Positions 38,160 to 47,099 of a stretch of 64,000 nucleotides of DNA are shown piece by piece. The notes under the pieces were generated by a model. The model was not told the DNA's origin and ran no database searches. It was given only the letters and a program-made list of their open reading frames with translations. Position 1 is the stretch's first letter. Each line of letters starts with the position of its first letter. The DNA lies in the NCBI RefSeq assembly GCF_014639875.1, contig NZ_BMGD01000005.1, positions 62,001 through 126,000 of the forward strand, in the 5' to 3' direction. A program made the position numbers and the translations under genes. Origin of the DNA: Blastomonas aquatica (GTDB lineage Bacteria; Pseudomonadota; Alphaproteobacteria; Sphingomonadales; Sphingomonadaceae).

Positions 38160-38302
38160 GGTACCAGGGCATATAGCGATATTGGCGCGAAACAAGCGTG
38201 CCGTTGTACCAACGGTCTGCCAGCGCCAGAATGGGCGCTGCGGCAGACCGTTCGCCAAGATGCTTGTGATCGCTCGCTTTATCGCACAAAGATGGCGGCG
38301 AT

Positions 38303-39415
38303 ATGGGTGCCCCGGCCGATTTTTCCGTTGAAGAGCGTAGCGACACCGGCGCGGTGCTGCGCTTTGCCGGTGATCTGAACATCGCCACCATCGGACCAAT
38401 CGATACCCGGTTGAAGTCGGTGGATCAGACGCTGGCGCTGATCGATATGTCCGATGTTGGCCACATCGATACGGTGGGCGCATGGATCGTCCACCGGCTG
38501 GCGCGCGATCATGGCTGCGATATCGTCAACCTGAGTGAATCGGGCAGCCGGTTGGTCGATGCCGTTGGCAAATCGGATGCCGGCGAGCTGGAACGCCCGC
38601 ATCGCCCCAATGTGGTCACCCGGGTCGTGGGCGGCACGGGCGAAGGGGTGATTCTGGCATTCACCAGCATGTTGGCGATGCTGAGTTTCTTCGGGTCAAT
38701 CGTGCGCGCCATGCTGGCGCAGGCCGCCAATCCACGCCGCATCCGCTGGGCCGCAACCGTGCGGCATTTCGAGTTGGTTGGCGCATCGGCACTGGGCATC
38801 GTCGGGTTGATGAGCTTCCTGATCGGTATCGTCATCGCCCAGCAGGGCGCGGTTCAGCTGCGCCAGTTCGGTGCCGAGGTGTTTACGGTCAATCTGGTCG
38901 GACGGTTGACGCTGCGCGAACTGGGCGTGCTGATGACCGCGATCATGGTCGCGGGGCGCTCGGGCAGCGCCTTTGCCGCGCAGATCGGCACGATGAAACT
39001 CACCGAAGAGGTCGATGCTATGCGTACGATCGGGGTGTCGCCGGTCGAGGCGCTGGTGCTGCCGCGGGTCGCTGCGGCGGTGCTGATGATGATCCTGCTC
39101 GCCTTTTACGCGATGATAGTCGCGATGGCGGGGGGCGCATTCCTGTTGTGGGCCACGCTTGATCTGCCGATCGCCACGTTCATCGTGCGCATTCAGGAGG
39201 TTGTGCCCATCCACGATTTCTATGTAGGCATGATCAAGGCACCGGTGTTCGGCCTGATCATCGCGCTATCGGGCTGCTATCAGGGTATGCAGGTGCGTGG
39301 CAACGCCGAGGAAGTCGGCGCGCGCACCACCGCCGCTGTGGTCCAGGGCATTTTCATGGTCATCGTGCTCGACGCGTTTTTTGCGGTGTTCTTCACCGAG
39401 ATCGGTTGGGGATGA
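38303..39415 (+). CDS. mlaE: MlaE-family ABC permease with N-terminal STAS domain
   Basis: 370 residues: a ~100-residue N-terminal STAS domain (FSVEERSDTGAVLRFAGDLNIA..., IDMSDVGHIDTVGAWIV) fused to the MlaE permease core with hydrophobic helices and the family signature GRSGSAFAAQIGTMK and EVDAMRTIGVSPVEALVLPR. MlaE permeases sit in the inner membrane and work with MCE proteins to move phospholipids between membranes. The STAS domain takes the place of a separate MlaB protein. Its stop overlaps the mlaF start (ATGA). Confidence 0.93.
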   Translation: MGAPADFSVEERSDTGAVLRFAGDLNIATIGPIDTRLKSVDQTLALIDMSDVGHIDTVGAWIVHRLARDHGCDIVNLSESGSRLVDAVGKSDAGELERPHRPNVVTRVVGGTGEGVILAFTSMLAMLSFFGSIVRAMLAQAANPRRIRWAATVRHFELVGASALGIVGLMSFLIGIVIAQQGAVQLRQFGAEVFTVNLVGRLTLRELGVLMTAIMVAGRSGSAFAAQIGTMKLTEEVDAMRTIGVSPVEALVLPRVAAAVLMMILLAFYAMIVAMAGGAFLLWATLDLPIATFIVRIQEVVPIHDFYVGMIKAPVFGLIIALSGCYQGMQVRGNAEEVGARTTAAVVQGIFMVIVLDAFFAVFFTEIGWG

Positions 39416-40260
39416 GCGCTGCCCGCCAGAAAGAGTGCGATGTCGCCATCCGCATCACCGGGCTGACCAACAGCTTCGGGGAGGATGTTGTCCACGAGGA
39501 CCTCTCGCTCGATGTCTTCCACGGCGAAATTCTGGGCGTGGTTGGCGGATCTGGCACCGGCAAATCGGTGCTGATGCGCTCGATCATCGGATTACAGGTT
39601 CCCGACACCGGCAGGATCGAGGTTCTGGGTGAATCTATCCTTGATGGCGAGGAGGAGGATGTCTCTATCCGCAGCCGCTGGGGTGTCCTGTTCCAGGGTG
39701 GTGCCTTGTTCTCGACGCTGACCGTTGCTGAAAACGTGATGGTCCCGCTTGCCGAATTCTACCCCGAGATCAATTCCAAGCTGCGTCGCGAGATCGCACT
39801 TTACAAGATCGCGCTGAGTGGCCTTCCCGCTGATGCGGCGGACAAATACCCTTCCGAGCTTTCCGGCGGCATGAAGAAGCGTGCCGGGCTGGCGCGCGCG
39901 CTGGCGCTTGATCCCGATGTGCTGTTCCTCGACGAGCCGACCGCAGGGCTGGACCCGATCGGTGCGGCGCGGTTCGATGAACTGACGCTCGAACTCCAGC
40001 GGACGCTGGGGCTCACCGTGTTCCTGATCACGCATGATCTCGATACGCTGCACGAGATCTGTGACCGGGTCGCGGTGCTGGCCGATCGCAAGGTGATCGC
40101 GATCGGGACGATCCCCGAGCTGCTGGCGACCGACCACCCCTGGATCCAGGAATATTTCAACGGCCCGCGCGGCCGCGCCGCGGCCGTCAGCCATGCGGAC
40201 GAGGAGCGGCGTCAGAACCGCTTTCCCGCGCAGAGCAAGAGCCGGGGCTTCAAGTCATGA
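39412..40260 (+). CDS. mlaF: MlaF-family ABC transporter ATP-binding protein
   Basis: A 282-residue ATPase of the phospholipid ABC transporter. Walker A VGGSGTGKSVLMRS, Q-loop VLFQGGALFSTLTV, signature ELSGGMKKRAGLAR and Walker B VLFLDEPTAGLDPIGA are intact, followed by the switch His in FLITHDLDTLHEI. The ATG at 39412 overlaps the mlaE stop; an in-frame TTG two codons earlier is less likely. Confidence 0.94.
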   Translation: MSAARQKECDVAIRITGLTNSFGEDVVHEDLSLDVFHGEILGVVGGSGTGKSVLMRSIIGLQVPDTGRIEVLGESILDGEEEDVSIRSRWGVLFQGGALFSTLTVAENVMVPLAEFYPEINSKLRREIALYKIALSGLPADAADKYPSELSGGMKKRAGLARALALDPDVLFLDEPTAGLDPIGAARFDELTLELQRTLGLTVFLITHDLDTLHEICDRVAVLADRKVIAIGTIPELLATDHPWIQEYFNGPRGRAAAVSHADEERRQNRFPAQSKSRGFKS

Positions 40261-40328
40261 CGCAACGGAACGACATAGCCGCATTGGCGGTAGACAGCAT
40301 TCAAAGATCAGGGGCATAACGCTACGCC

Positions 40329-41276
40329 ATGGAAACACGCGCCAATCATATCTGGGTGGGGACCGTCACCCTGGTGCTGCTCGCAGGGATAGTGGCCTTC
40401 GTCATCTGGCTTGCCGGCTTGGGCGAAACCAACCGCAGCGAGTATGATATCTTCTTTAAGACGTCGGTCGATGGCATCGCCAAAGGATCGGTGGTTGCTT
40501 ATTCTGGTGTGCCATCGGGCCAGGTCACCGAGATCGCATTGTGGGCCAAGGACCCGCAATTCGTCCGGGTCCGCATCACGGTCGACAACAGCGCGCCGGT
40601 GCTTGAAGGCACCACAGCGACGATCCAGGGCGTGGGCTTCACCGGCGTGTCGCAGATCCAACTGGATGGCGCAAAGATAGGCGCGCCGCCCCTGACCGAG
40701 CCAGGCCCTGAAGGCGTGCCGGTGATCCCGACCAAGCCGGGCGCACTGGGCGAACTGCTCAACAACGCCCCGTTGCTGCTCGAGCGGCTGGCGACGTTGA
40801 CCGAACGATTCACGCAGGTGTTGTCCGAAGAAAACCAGGCGTCGATCGCGGTGCTGCTCAGGAATTCGGGGCGATTGACCGGCGAGCTTGCCGAAACCGG
40901 ACCGCAGATGCGCGAGGCGCTGGCCGAATTGCGCGTGACGCTGGAAAAGGCAGGCGTTGCCGCAGAACAGCTTGGTATGACTGCACAATCGACCAAGGAC
41001 GTGCTTGACTCCGAAGGCCGCCCGCTCGCCAAGCAGCTTGCGCAGACGCTGGCCGAAGCCAACAAGGGTATCGCCAAGCTCGGCGTGACGCTCGATGCGG
41101 CGCAACCTGGCCTCCAGCAGTTCTCGAACACCACGCTGCCCGAAACCGAGGCGCTGGTGCGCGACTTGCGCGTGACTGCCCGGGCGCTGTCGGCGATTAC
41201 CGAAAAGATCGATCAGGAAGGCGCCAGCGGCCTGCTTCGCGCGCCGCCGCTGCCTGACTACCAGCCCAAGAAGTGA
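40329..41276 (+). CDS. mlaD: MlaD-family MCE domain protein
   Basis: A 315-residue membrane-anchored MCE protein. One N-terminal transmembrane helix (IWVGTVTLVLLAGIVAFVIW), one MCE domain (~40-120, with FKTSVDGIAKGSVVAYSGVPSG and GVGFTGVSQIQLDG), then a long helical region with regular Leu/Ala spacing (~140-300) that could form a tunnel or coiled coil across the periplasm. Substrate-binding part of the lipid transporter with mlaE and mlaF. The next gene begins in its stop region. Confidence 0.92.
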   Translation: METRANHIWVGTVTLVLLAGIVAFVIWLAGLGETNRSEYDIFFKTSVDGIAKGSVVAYSGVPSGQVTEIALWAKDPQFVRVRITVDNSAPVLEGTTATIQGVGFTGVSQIQLDGAKIGAPPLTEPGPEGVPVIPTKPGALGELLNNAPLLLERLATLTERFTQVLSEENQASIAVLLRNSGRLTGELAETGPQMREALAELRVTLEKAGVAAEQLGMTAQSTKDVLDSEGRPLAKQLAQTLAEANKGIAKLGVTLDAAQPGLQQFSNTTLPETEALVRDLRVTARALSAITEKIDQEGASGLLRAPPLPDYQPKK

Positions 41277-41287
41277 GAAGGCGAGCA

Positions 41288-41929
41288 ATGACCGCGATGC
41301 CGACAACCGGAGCCCGCCATGTGACCCAGATGTTCTGCCGCCAGATGTTTCGTCCGGCTCTGGCCGCCGGAGCGACGCTGGCGCTGCTCGCCGGCTGCGT
41401 CAGCTTCGGCGACAAGGCTCCTCCGCAGCTGCTGACGCTGACCTCCGATGCTGCGCCGACCGCAGGATCAATGGCGCAGGCTTCGGTGACCGAAGCGATC
41501 ATCGTCGATGTGCCAACGGTCGAGCGTACGCTTGATCAGGTGCGGGTCCCGGTTCAGGTCAGCGACAGCGCCATCGCTTATGTTCAGGATGCCATCTGGG
41601 CCGACAAGCCTGCGCGGCTGTTCCGCGGCGTGCTCGCCGAAACGCTTGCTGCCAAGAGCGGCCGGCTGGTGCTCGATCAGGTCGAGACCGGGTCCGAGCG
41701 CGGGATGATGCTGTCGGGCCAGTTGCAGCGTTTCGGCTATGACGAGGCTGCCCGCTCGGTGATCGTGCAGTATGATGCGGTCATCCGCCAACCCGGCACC
41801 CCCTTGCGCAAGCAGCGCTTCCAGGCCAGCGTTCCAGTAGCGGTGGTTGATGCGGTCAATGTCGGTGCGGCGCTGAATCAGGCGGCCAACACCGTGGCCG
41901 TGCAGGTCGCCGCATGGGTCGCGGGCTGA
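41288..41929 (+). CDS. ABC-transport auxiliary lipoprotein (PqiC-like)
   Basis: A 213-residue lipoprotein: lipobox LALLAGC near residue 30, so the mature N-terminal Cys is lipidated. The rest belongs to the auxiliary lipoprotein family found with MCE systems: VDVPTVERTLDQVRVPVQVSDSAIAYVQDAIWADKPARLFRGVLAETL. It probably anchors the MCE complex in the outer membrane. An ATG at 41288 has a GAAGG ribosome-binding site 6 bases upstream; a GTG at 41273 overlapping the mlaD stop is also possible. Confidence 0.88.
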   Translation: MTAMPTTGARHVTQMFCRQMFRPALAAGATLALLAGCVSFGDKAPPQLLTLTSDAAPTAGSMAQASVTEAIIVDVPTVERTLDQVRVPVQVSDSAIAYVQDAIWADKPARLFRGVLAETLAAKSGRLVLDQVETGSERGMMLSGQLQRFGYDEAARSVIVQYDAVIRQPGTPLRKQRFQASVPVAVVDAVNVGAALNQAANTVAVQVAAWVAG

Positions 41930-41970
41930 GCTTTCTCTCATTTCTCTGACGTTTACAGGATACTGAAACC

Positions 41971-42393
41971 ATGGCGCATTTCCTCATCGTCGAGGCCCGC
42001 TTCTACGACCATCTCAACGACATGCTGATCGAGGGCGCGAAGGCCGCAATCAAGAAGGCCGGGCACAGCTGCGAAGTGCTGACCGTCCCCGGCGCGCTCG
42101 AGATCCCCGCCGCGATCGCCATGGCATCGGACACGCAGCGCTTCGACGGCTATGTCGCGATCGGCGTCATCATTCGCGGCGAGACCTATCACTTCGAGGT
42201 CGTGTCGAACGAGAGCGCGCGCGCGATCATGGCACTGACGCTTGACGGAATGCCGATCGGCAACGGCATCCTGACGGTCGAAAACGAGGCGCAGGCGCTC
42301 ACTCGCGCCAAGATGAGCGAAAAGGACAAGGGCGGTGATGCTGCCCGCGCCGCGATCATGATGCTCGAAATTTCAGAGCGTCTGGCGGGTTAA
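41971..42393 (+). CDS. ribH: 6,7-dimethyl-8-ribityllumazine synthase
   Basis: A 140-residue lumazine synthase that condenses dihydroxybutanone phosphate with the pyrimidine made by RibD. Family features: [28 protein letters not shown] and the catalytic His segment [16 protein letters not shown]. It is 24 kb from ribD-ribE-ribBX, directly after the mla operon, and 41 bases separate it from the lipoprotein gene. No FMN riboswitch is visible upstream. Confidence 0.96.
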   Translation: MAHFLIVEARFYDHLNDMLIEGAKAAIKKAGHSCEVLTVPGALEIPAAIAMASDTQRFDGYVAIGVIIRGETYHFEVVSNESARAIMALTLDGMPIGNGILTVENEAQALTRAKMSEKDKGGDAARAAIMMLEISERLAG

Positions 42394-42401
42394 TCCTTTC
42401 C

Positions 42402-42478
42402 CGTTCTCCGGCGAAAGCCGGAGCCCAGGGCGGCCTGAAGCCTGCCGACGCGTGGACTCCGGCTTTCGCCGGAGAACG
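42402..42478. repeat. Perfect palindromic intergenic repeat (CGTTCTCCGGCG type)
   Basis: Terminal inverted repeats of 22 bases are perfectly complementary: the left arm starts CGTTCTCCGGCGAAAGCCGG and the right arm ends CCGGCTTTCGCCGGAGAACG. About 33 bases lie between. It sits between ribH and the GST gene. The right arm matches bases 1-14 of the window. Confidence 0.85.
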
Positions 42479-42487
42479 ATCGAAGAA

Positions 42488-43120
42488 ATGACCGACCTGC
42501 CCATCCTCTACAGCTTTCGCCGCTGCCCCTACGCCATGCGTGTGCGGATGGCGTTGCTGGTCAGCGGACAGCAGGTCGAACTGCGCGAGGTGGTGCTGCG
42601 CGCCAAGCCGCAGGCGCTGCTTGATGCCTCGCCCAAGGCAACCGTGCCGGTGCTGGTGCTCGCCAATGGCGATGTGATCGACCAGAGCATCGACATCATG
42701 CGCTGGGCATTGCAGCACAAGGACCCAGAATGCTGGCTGGCGGGCGACGATGCGGATCTGATTTCCGCCAATGACGGCCCCTTCAAACACCATCTCGACC
42801 GGTACAAATACCCCTCGCGCTATGATGAAGACCCGCTCGCGCACCGCCAGGCGGGGCTTGCGCATCTGGTGCTGCTGGAACAGCGGCTGGCCTCGCACGA
42901 TTTTCTCTCAGGTCCTGATCGCGCGCTGGTCGATATCGCGTTGTTCCCGTTCGTCCGCCAGTTTGCCGCGACCGATGCCGCATGGTTTGCCGCGCAGGCG
43001 CTGCCCGGAGTGCAGCGCTGGCTTGCCGAATTGATGCAGTCCGATCTGTTCACCGCCGCGATGCTGCGGCTTGCGCCCTGGCAGCCGGGTGACGACGCGA
43101 CCATTTTTGCTTCGCATTAA
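42488..43120 (+). CDS. Glutathione S-transferase family protein
   Basis: A 210-residue protein with a thioredoxin-fold N-terminus carrying YSFRRCPYAMRVRMAL, a Cys-type active site resembling glutaredoxin 2 or omega-class GSTs, followed by a TVPVLVLANGDVIDQSIDIMRW segment and an all-helical C-terminal domain. The substrate is unknown. The start at 42488 avoids an upstream stretch that lies in the repeat. Confidence 0.85.
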   Translation: MTDLPILYSFRRCPYAMRVRMALLVSGQQVELREVVLRAKPQALLDASPKATVPVLVLANGDVIDQSIDIMRWALQHKDPECWLAGDDADLISANDGPFKHHLDRYKYPSRYDEDPLAHRQAGLAHLVLLEQRLASHDFLSGPDRALVDIALFPFVRQFAATDAAWFAAQALPGVQRWLAELMQSDLFTAAMLRLAPWQPGDDATIFASH

Positions 43121-43173
43121 CGCTCTTGCCGGTACACTCTTGGTTCTTTCGTTGTCTCGACCGGTTGGTGCCC

Positions 43174-44100
43174 ATGCTGACGAAGTTCCTGCCTTTCCGC
43201 CTGCGCAGCCGCATCAATACGCGGCGGCATGATGCTGCGTGCCGTCCGGTGCTCGGTACCGCGCCGATCGTGCCTGCCGATGACGGGCTGGTGATCTTTT
43301 CGATGATGGGTACCGCGGTGTTGTTGCCGTACCTGATCGCGGTCAAATCCTTGTGGAGCCATCTGCGCCGGGGGCGCGTGGTGATCCTGTCGGATGGGAC
43401 GCTGACCCCGGGCGATCGCGCAGTGCTCGCGCACCATTGCGGCAACCCGCAGATCATCGATATCGCCGATGTCGACACCACCGGCTTTCCTGTCGGTGGT
43501 ACCTGGGAACGGCTGCTCACCATCCTCGATATGCGCCGCGACGATTACATGATCCAGCTCGACAGCGACACGGTGACATTGGGATACCCCGATGTTGTGG
43601 CCGATGCGATTGCAGCGAACATCAGTTTCACACTGCTCGGCGGTGCGGAATGGGAGATCGGCGCGCAGACCTGCACTGCGTTTACCCCGCCTGTGGACGT
43701 GCCTGCATCCGCCCAGGCCCATATCCAGACCCGGATGGAGCGGGTGCTGGCCAAAATCGCCGATTCAGAGAAGTTGCGGTATATCCGGGGCTGCTCGGGC
43801 TTTACCGGCTTCGCCCGGGGCGGCGACGGTCGCGCGCTCGCAGCGCACTTCGCGCGCGAGATGCAGCAACTGCTGGGCACGGGCGCGATGCACGAATGGG
43901 GGACCGAGCAGGTCACCTCGAGCTTCGTGATCGCCAATGATCCGGGCGCGGTGCTTTTGCCCTATCGCCAGTATGGCAATTATTGGGGCGATCCATGGGA
44001 CAGCGATTGCCGGTTCATGCATTTTGTCGGGGCACACCGCCATGACGGCAGCGCCTATCGCGATGCCACCGCCGCGGCGCTTGCCCGCATGGGCAGCTGA
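43174..44100 (+). CDS. Glycosyltransferase-like protein (GT-A fold suspected)
   Basis: A 308-residue protein without a signal peptide. It has a beta-strand with MIQLDSDTVTLG, an Asp-x-Asp motif typical of GT-A glycosyltransferases, preceded by LLPYLIAVKSLWSHLRRGRVVILSDG and followed by GGAEWEIGAQ and FMHFVGAHRHDG. The order resembles enzymes that transfer a sugar from a nucleotide donor, but I cannot place the family. The ATG at 43174 is chosen; a TTG at 43126 is also open. Confidence 0.55.
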   Translation: MLTKFLPFRLRSRINTRRHDAACRPVLGTAPIVPADDGLVIFSMMGTAVLLPYLIAVKSLWSHLRRGRVVILSDGTLTPGDRAVLAHHCGNPQIIDIADVDTTGFPVGGTWERLLTILDMRRDDYMIQLDSDTVTLGYPDVVADAIAANISFTLLGGAEWEIGAQTCTAFTPPVDVPASAQAHIQTRMERVLAKIADSEKLRYIRGCSGFTGFARGGDGRALAAHFAREMQQLLGTGAMHEWGTEQVTSSFVIANDPGAVLLPYRQYGNYWGDPWDSDCRFMHFVGAHRHDGSAYRDATAAALARMGS

Positions 44101-44154
44101 GCGCTTGAAGGCTGGCGACTGGACAGCGCGCCATTCCATGGCAATAGCGTCGCC

Positions 44155-45093
44155 ATGGCATCCAACCCTTCCTCGCTGAGATCGGCCAACACCGCGCCGC
44201 TGGCGGCGATCGTGGCGTGTGCGGCCGGGATGATGTTCTTCGGTGCGATGGACACCGCGATGAAAGCGGTCACTATCGATCTCGGGGTTGTCGCAGCCCT
44301 GTTCTGGCGCTGCATGATCGGGACCGTCCTTGCGACTTCGCTGTTTCTCGCGAGCGGTAGGCGCGCCCTGCCACGCGGTGATGCGCTGAAACTGCACCTG
44401 CTGCGCGGCACCGTGGTGGCGGGCATGGCAGCGTTGTTCTTCTGGGGGCTTGCGCGTACGCCGATGGCCGAGACCGTGGCGATCACCTTCATCGCGCCGA
44501 TCATCGCGCTGTTCCTCGCGGCGATTATCCTCAAGGAGCGGATCGGCCGAGGCGCCATCATGGCGTCGATGCTCGGGCTGGCAGGTGTCGGGATCATCGC
44601 TGCGGGACGGCTCGGCCTCTTTGGCGTCGGCAGCGCAGGCGAGGCGCAAGGCGTCGCGCAATGGCAGGGCATCGCTGCGATCACCGGCTCGGCGGTGCTC
44701 TATGCGTGGAACCTGATCCTCCAGCGCCAGCAGGCACAGGTCACCAGCCCGCAGGAGATCGTGCTGGCGCAGAACCTGATCATCGGCTTCTGGATGGCGC
44801 TGGCGATGCCCTTTGCCGGAGGAATGCCCGGTGCAAGCGTCATGACGGCACCGGTTTCATGGGGGCTGCTCGCGCTGTCGGCGGCTCTGTCGATCGTCTC
44901 GCTGCTGCTGCTGTCGTGGGCCTATGCGCGCGCCGAAGCACAGGCGCTGGTTCCGCTGGAATATACAATGTTCATCTGGGGCGCGCTGTTCGGGTGGCTG
45001 GCGTTCAGCGAGACCATCGGCTGGACGACACTGGCCGGCGCGGCGCTGATCGTTACCGGCTGCTGGATCGTTGCCCGGCAATCGAGGGCCTGA
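44155..45093 (+). CDS. DMT-family transporter (EamA domain)
   Basis: A 312-residue membrane protein with ~10 helices in two EamA repeats, seen from MMFFGAMDTAMKAVTIDLG through AALFFWGLARTPMAETVAITFIAPIIALFLAAIILKERIG, repeated later in PVSWGLLALSAALSIVSLLLLSWAYARAEAQALVPLEYT. Typical of metabolite or drug exporters. Substrate unknown. Confidence 0.9.
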   Translation: MASNPSSLRSANTAPLAAIVACAAGMMFFGAMDTAMKAVTIDLGVVAALFWRCMIGTVLATSLFLASGRRALPRGDALKLHLLRGTVVAGMAALFFWGLARTPMAETVAITFIAPIIALFLAAIILKERIGRGAIMASMLGLAGVGIIAAGRLGLFGVGSAGEAQGVAQWQGIAAITGSAVLYAWNLILQRQQAQVTSPQEIVLAQNLIIGFWMALAMPFAGGMPGASVMTAPVSWGLLALSAALSIVSLLLLSWAYARAEAQALVPLEYTMFIWGALFGWLAFSETIGWTTLAGAALIVTGCWIVARQSRA

Positions 45094-45213
45094 TCGCGTC
45101 CCACGGCCTGGCGCAGCGGGCGCAGTTCGCGCTTCCCCCGTCGCGGCATTCTGGCTAGGCAGATATGGGGATAATCCAGACCTTTTCCATTATCGGGGGC
45201 ACGGGCGCAAAGC

Positions 45214-46449
45214 ATGACACGGATTTTGCTGGGGTTGGCAGGTATCGCTTTGATCCTGTCGCTCGCATTGCTGCTGTCGAACAACCGTCGCGCCATCCGG
45301 CTGCGGGTGGTGGGTTCGGCATTCGCGCTGCAGGCGAGCATCGCGGTGCTGGTGCTGTACGTGCCCGCAGGCAAGACCGCGATCCAGGCGATGGCGCGGG
45401 GCGTTTCCAACCTGCTGGGCTATGCGCAGGCGGGGACCAACTTTATCTTCGGCCCGCTCGCCAGTCCCGAGGTCGGCGGCAACAGCTTTGCCATCGCCGC
45501 GCTGCCGGTGATCATCTTCTTCTCGGCCCTGGTGTCGATCCTCTATTATCTCGGCATCATGCAGCGGATCATCCAGTGGGTGGGCGGCGCGATCCAGAAG
45601 CTGATTGGCATCTCGAAGGTCGAAAGCCTGTGCGCGGCCGCGAACATCTTCGTCGGACAGAGCGAATCCCCGCTAGTGATCCGGCCCTATCTTGCCGGGC
45701 TTAAGCCGGCCCAGTTGTTCACGGTGATGAGCGTCGGGATGGCGGGCGTCGCGGGCACCATCCTGGCCGCTTATGCCGCAATGGGGATCCGGATCGACTA
45801 TCTGCTCGCAGCCGCGTTCATGTCGGCGCCCGGCGGCATCCTGATGGCCAAGATCATCATGCCCGACGATCCAGCCGATGCGAGCGCCGAGGCGGTCATG
45901 CCGCTCGATGTCGAATATGAAGACGAACGCCCCGCCAATGTCATCATGGCCGCAGCGATGGGCGCGCAGACCGGCGTGAGGCTGGCGGTGGCGGTGGGGG
46001 CAATGGTGCTGGCGTTTGTCGCGCTGGTGGCAATGGCCAACGGCCTGCTGGGCGGGATCGGCAACTGGCTGGGCTTTGCGAACCTCTCGTTCCAGATGCT
46101 GGTCGGCTATGTGTTTGCGCCGATCATGTACCTGATCGGGGTGCCGTGGGACGAGGCGCTGAGCGCGGGCGGGCTGTTCGGCACCAAGATCGTGCTCAAC
46201 GAGTTCGTTGCGTTCATCGATCTGGGAGGCCCGGATGCCGGGCTGTCGGCGCGGACGATCGCGATCGTCACGTTTGCGCTGTGCGGCTTTGCCAACTTCT
46301 CGTCGATCGCCATTCAGATGGCGGTGACCGGGGGGCTAGCCCCCAGCCAGCGGCCGATGATCGCCAAGCTAGGCCTCAAGGCGCTTGCCTCGGGGAGCCT
46401 GGCCAATCTGATGAGCGCGGCGCTGGCCGGGTTGCTGATTACGATTTAG
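45214..46449 (+). CDS. Nucleoside transporter, NupC/CNT family
   Basis: A 411-residue concentrative nucleoside transporter, symporting nucleosides with Na+ or H+. About 10 hydrophobic helices and the family motifs: IFVGQSESPLVIRPYLAGL, GTILAAYAAMGI, FMSAPGGILMAKI and GLFGTKIVLNEFVAF, with ARTIAIVTFALCGFANFSSIAIQ near the end. No neighbouring nucleoside catabolic genes. Confidence 0.93.
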   Translation: MTRILLGLAGIALILSLALLLSNNRRAIRLRVVGSAFALQASIAVLVLYVPAGKTAIQAMARGVSNLLGYAQAGTNFIFGPLASPEVGGNSFAIAALPVIIFFSALVSILYYLGIMQRIIQWVGGAIQKLIGISKVESLCAAANIFVGQSESPLVIRPYLAGLKPAQLFTVMSVGMAGVAGTILAAYAAMGIRIDYLLAAAFMSAPGGILMAKIIMPDDPADASAEAVMPLDVEYEDERPANVIMAAAMGAQTGVRLAVAVGAMVLAFVALVAMANGLLGGIGNWLGFANLSFQMLVGYVFAPIMYLIGVPWDEALSAGGLFGTKIVLNEFVAFIDLGGPDAGLSARTIAIVTFALCGFANFSSIAIQMAVTGGLAPSQRPMIAKLGLKALASGSLANLMSAALAGLLITI

Positions 46450-46459
46450 CCGCAGCCGA

Positions 46460-46678
46460 TCAGGGCTGGATCGAGGCTGGCGGATCCGAACCATCCATCG
46501 AATCTTCGAGCGCTTCGTCGAGATCGGCCTCGCTGACATCATCCTTGTCGATGTCGGGCTTGGCCTCGTTGGTGCCGGGCTGGAGACTGGTCTGCTCTGC
46601 ACCGGCGCGCTTGGCAGCCTCTTCACCGCCATCGGCATGATCGTTGGCGGGGGTCTTGGGGTCTTGATGATCGGTCAT
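46460..46678 (-). CDS. Small acidic hydrophilic protein
   Basis: A 72-residue, strongly acidic, disorder-prone protein (MTDHQDPKTPANDHADGGEE ... DKDDVSEADLDEALEDSMDG). The ATG at 46678 follows an AGGAG ribosome-binding site 7 bases upstream, better evidence than for the longer frame that extends upstream. No known family. It lies between the nucleoside transporter and the DUF962 gene. Confidence 0.65.
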   Translation of the reverse strand: MTDHQDPKTPANDHADGGEEAAKRAGAEQTSLQPGTNEAKPDIDKDDVSEADLDEALEDSMDGSDPPASIQP

Positions 46679-46737
46679 AAAGCTCTCCTTGGTGTTGAGC
46701 CTACGCCGGTGATGACCGAGGGTTCCTGTTTTCGGCG

Positions 46738-47064
46738 TCAGTCCACGCCGGCGCGCTTGAGTTCCGGGCCCAGCCGCCCGGTCAGCCACATCGCCCACAT
46801 CTTGAAGTCCGCAGCCAGCGACCAAAGCGGATAGGTGAAGGTTGCAGGCCGGTTGCGTTCGATCCGCCAATGGCTGATCCAGGCAAAGAAATATCCCGCA
46901 AGCGGCATTGCGGCGAACAGCAGCACGTTGCCGGTCAGCAGCGCAGCCAGCGCCAGCAGCACGACCAGAGAGGTCCCGGCATAATGCCAGGCGCGGGTCA
47001 GAGGCCGCCTGTGTTCGCTGAGGTAATAGGGCCAGAATTCGGCGAAGCTGGTGTAGCGTTGCAT
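46738..47064 (-). CDS. DUF962 (Mpo1-like) membrane protein
   Basis: A 108-residue protein of the DUF962/YGL010w (Mpo1-like) family: SFAEFWPYYLSEHRRPLTRAWHYAGT, two hydrophobic helices (LVVLLALAALLTGNVLLFAA...) and SHWRIERNRPATFTYPLW. The His-containing HRRPLTRAWHY and GYFFAWISHW segments are the conserved polar positions. In yeast Mpo1 is a dioxygenase in sphingoid base/2-hydroxy fatty acid degradation, plausible in a sphingolipid-making organism, but not shown here. ATG at 47064 preferred because AAGG lies 9 bases upstream; an ATG at 47073 is adjacent to it. Confidence 0.8.
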   Translation of the reverse strand: MQRYTSFAEFWPYYLSEHRRPLTRAWHYAGTSLVVLLALAALLTGNVLLFAAMPLAGYFFAWISHWRIERNRPATFTYPLWSLAADFKMWAMWLTGRLGPELKRAGVD

Positions 47065-47099
47065 GTCGATCATCCTTTCGGGCGATGCTACGACAAACC

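Noticed and set aside
41930-41970. FMN riboswitch upstream of ribH, ribD or ribBX
   Set aside because: The intervals before these genes are too short and lack the conserved RFN element blocks.
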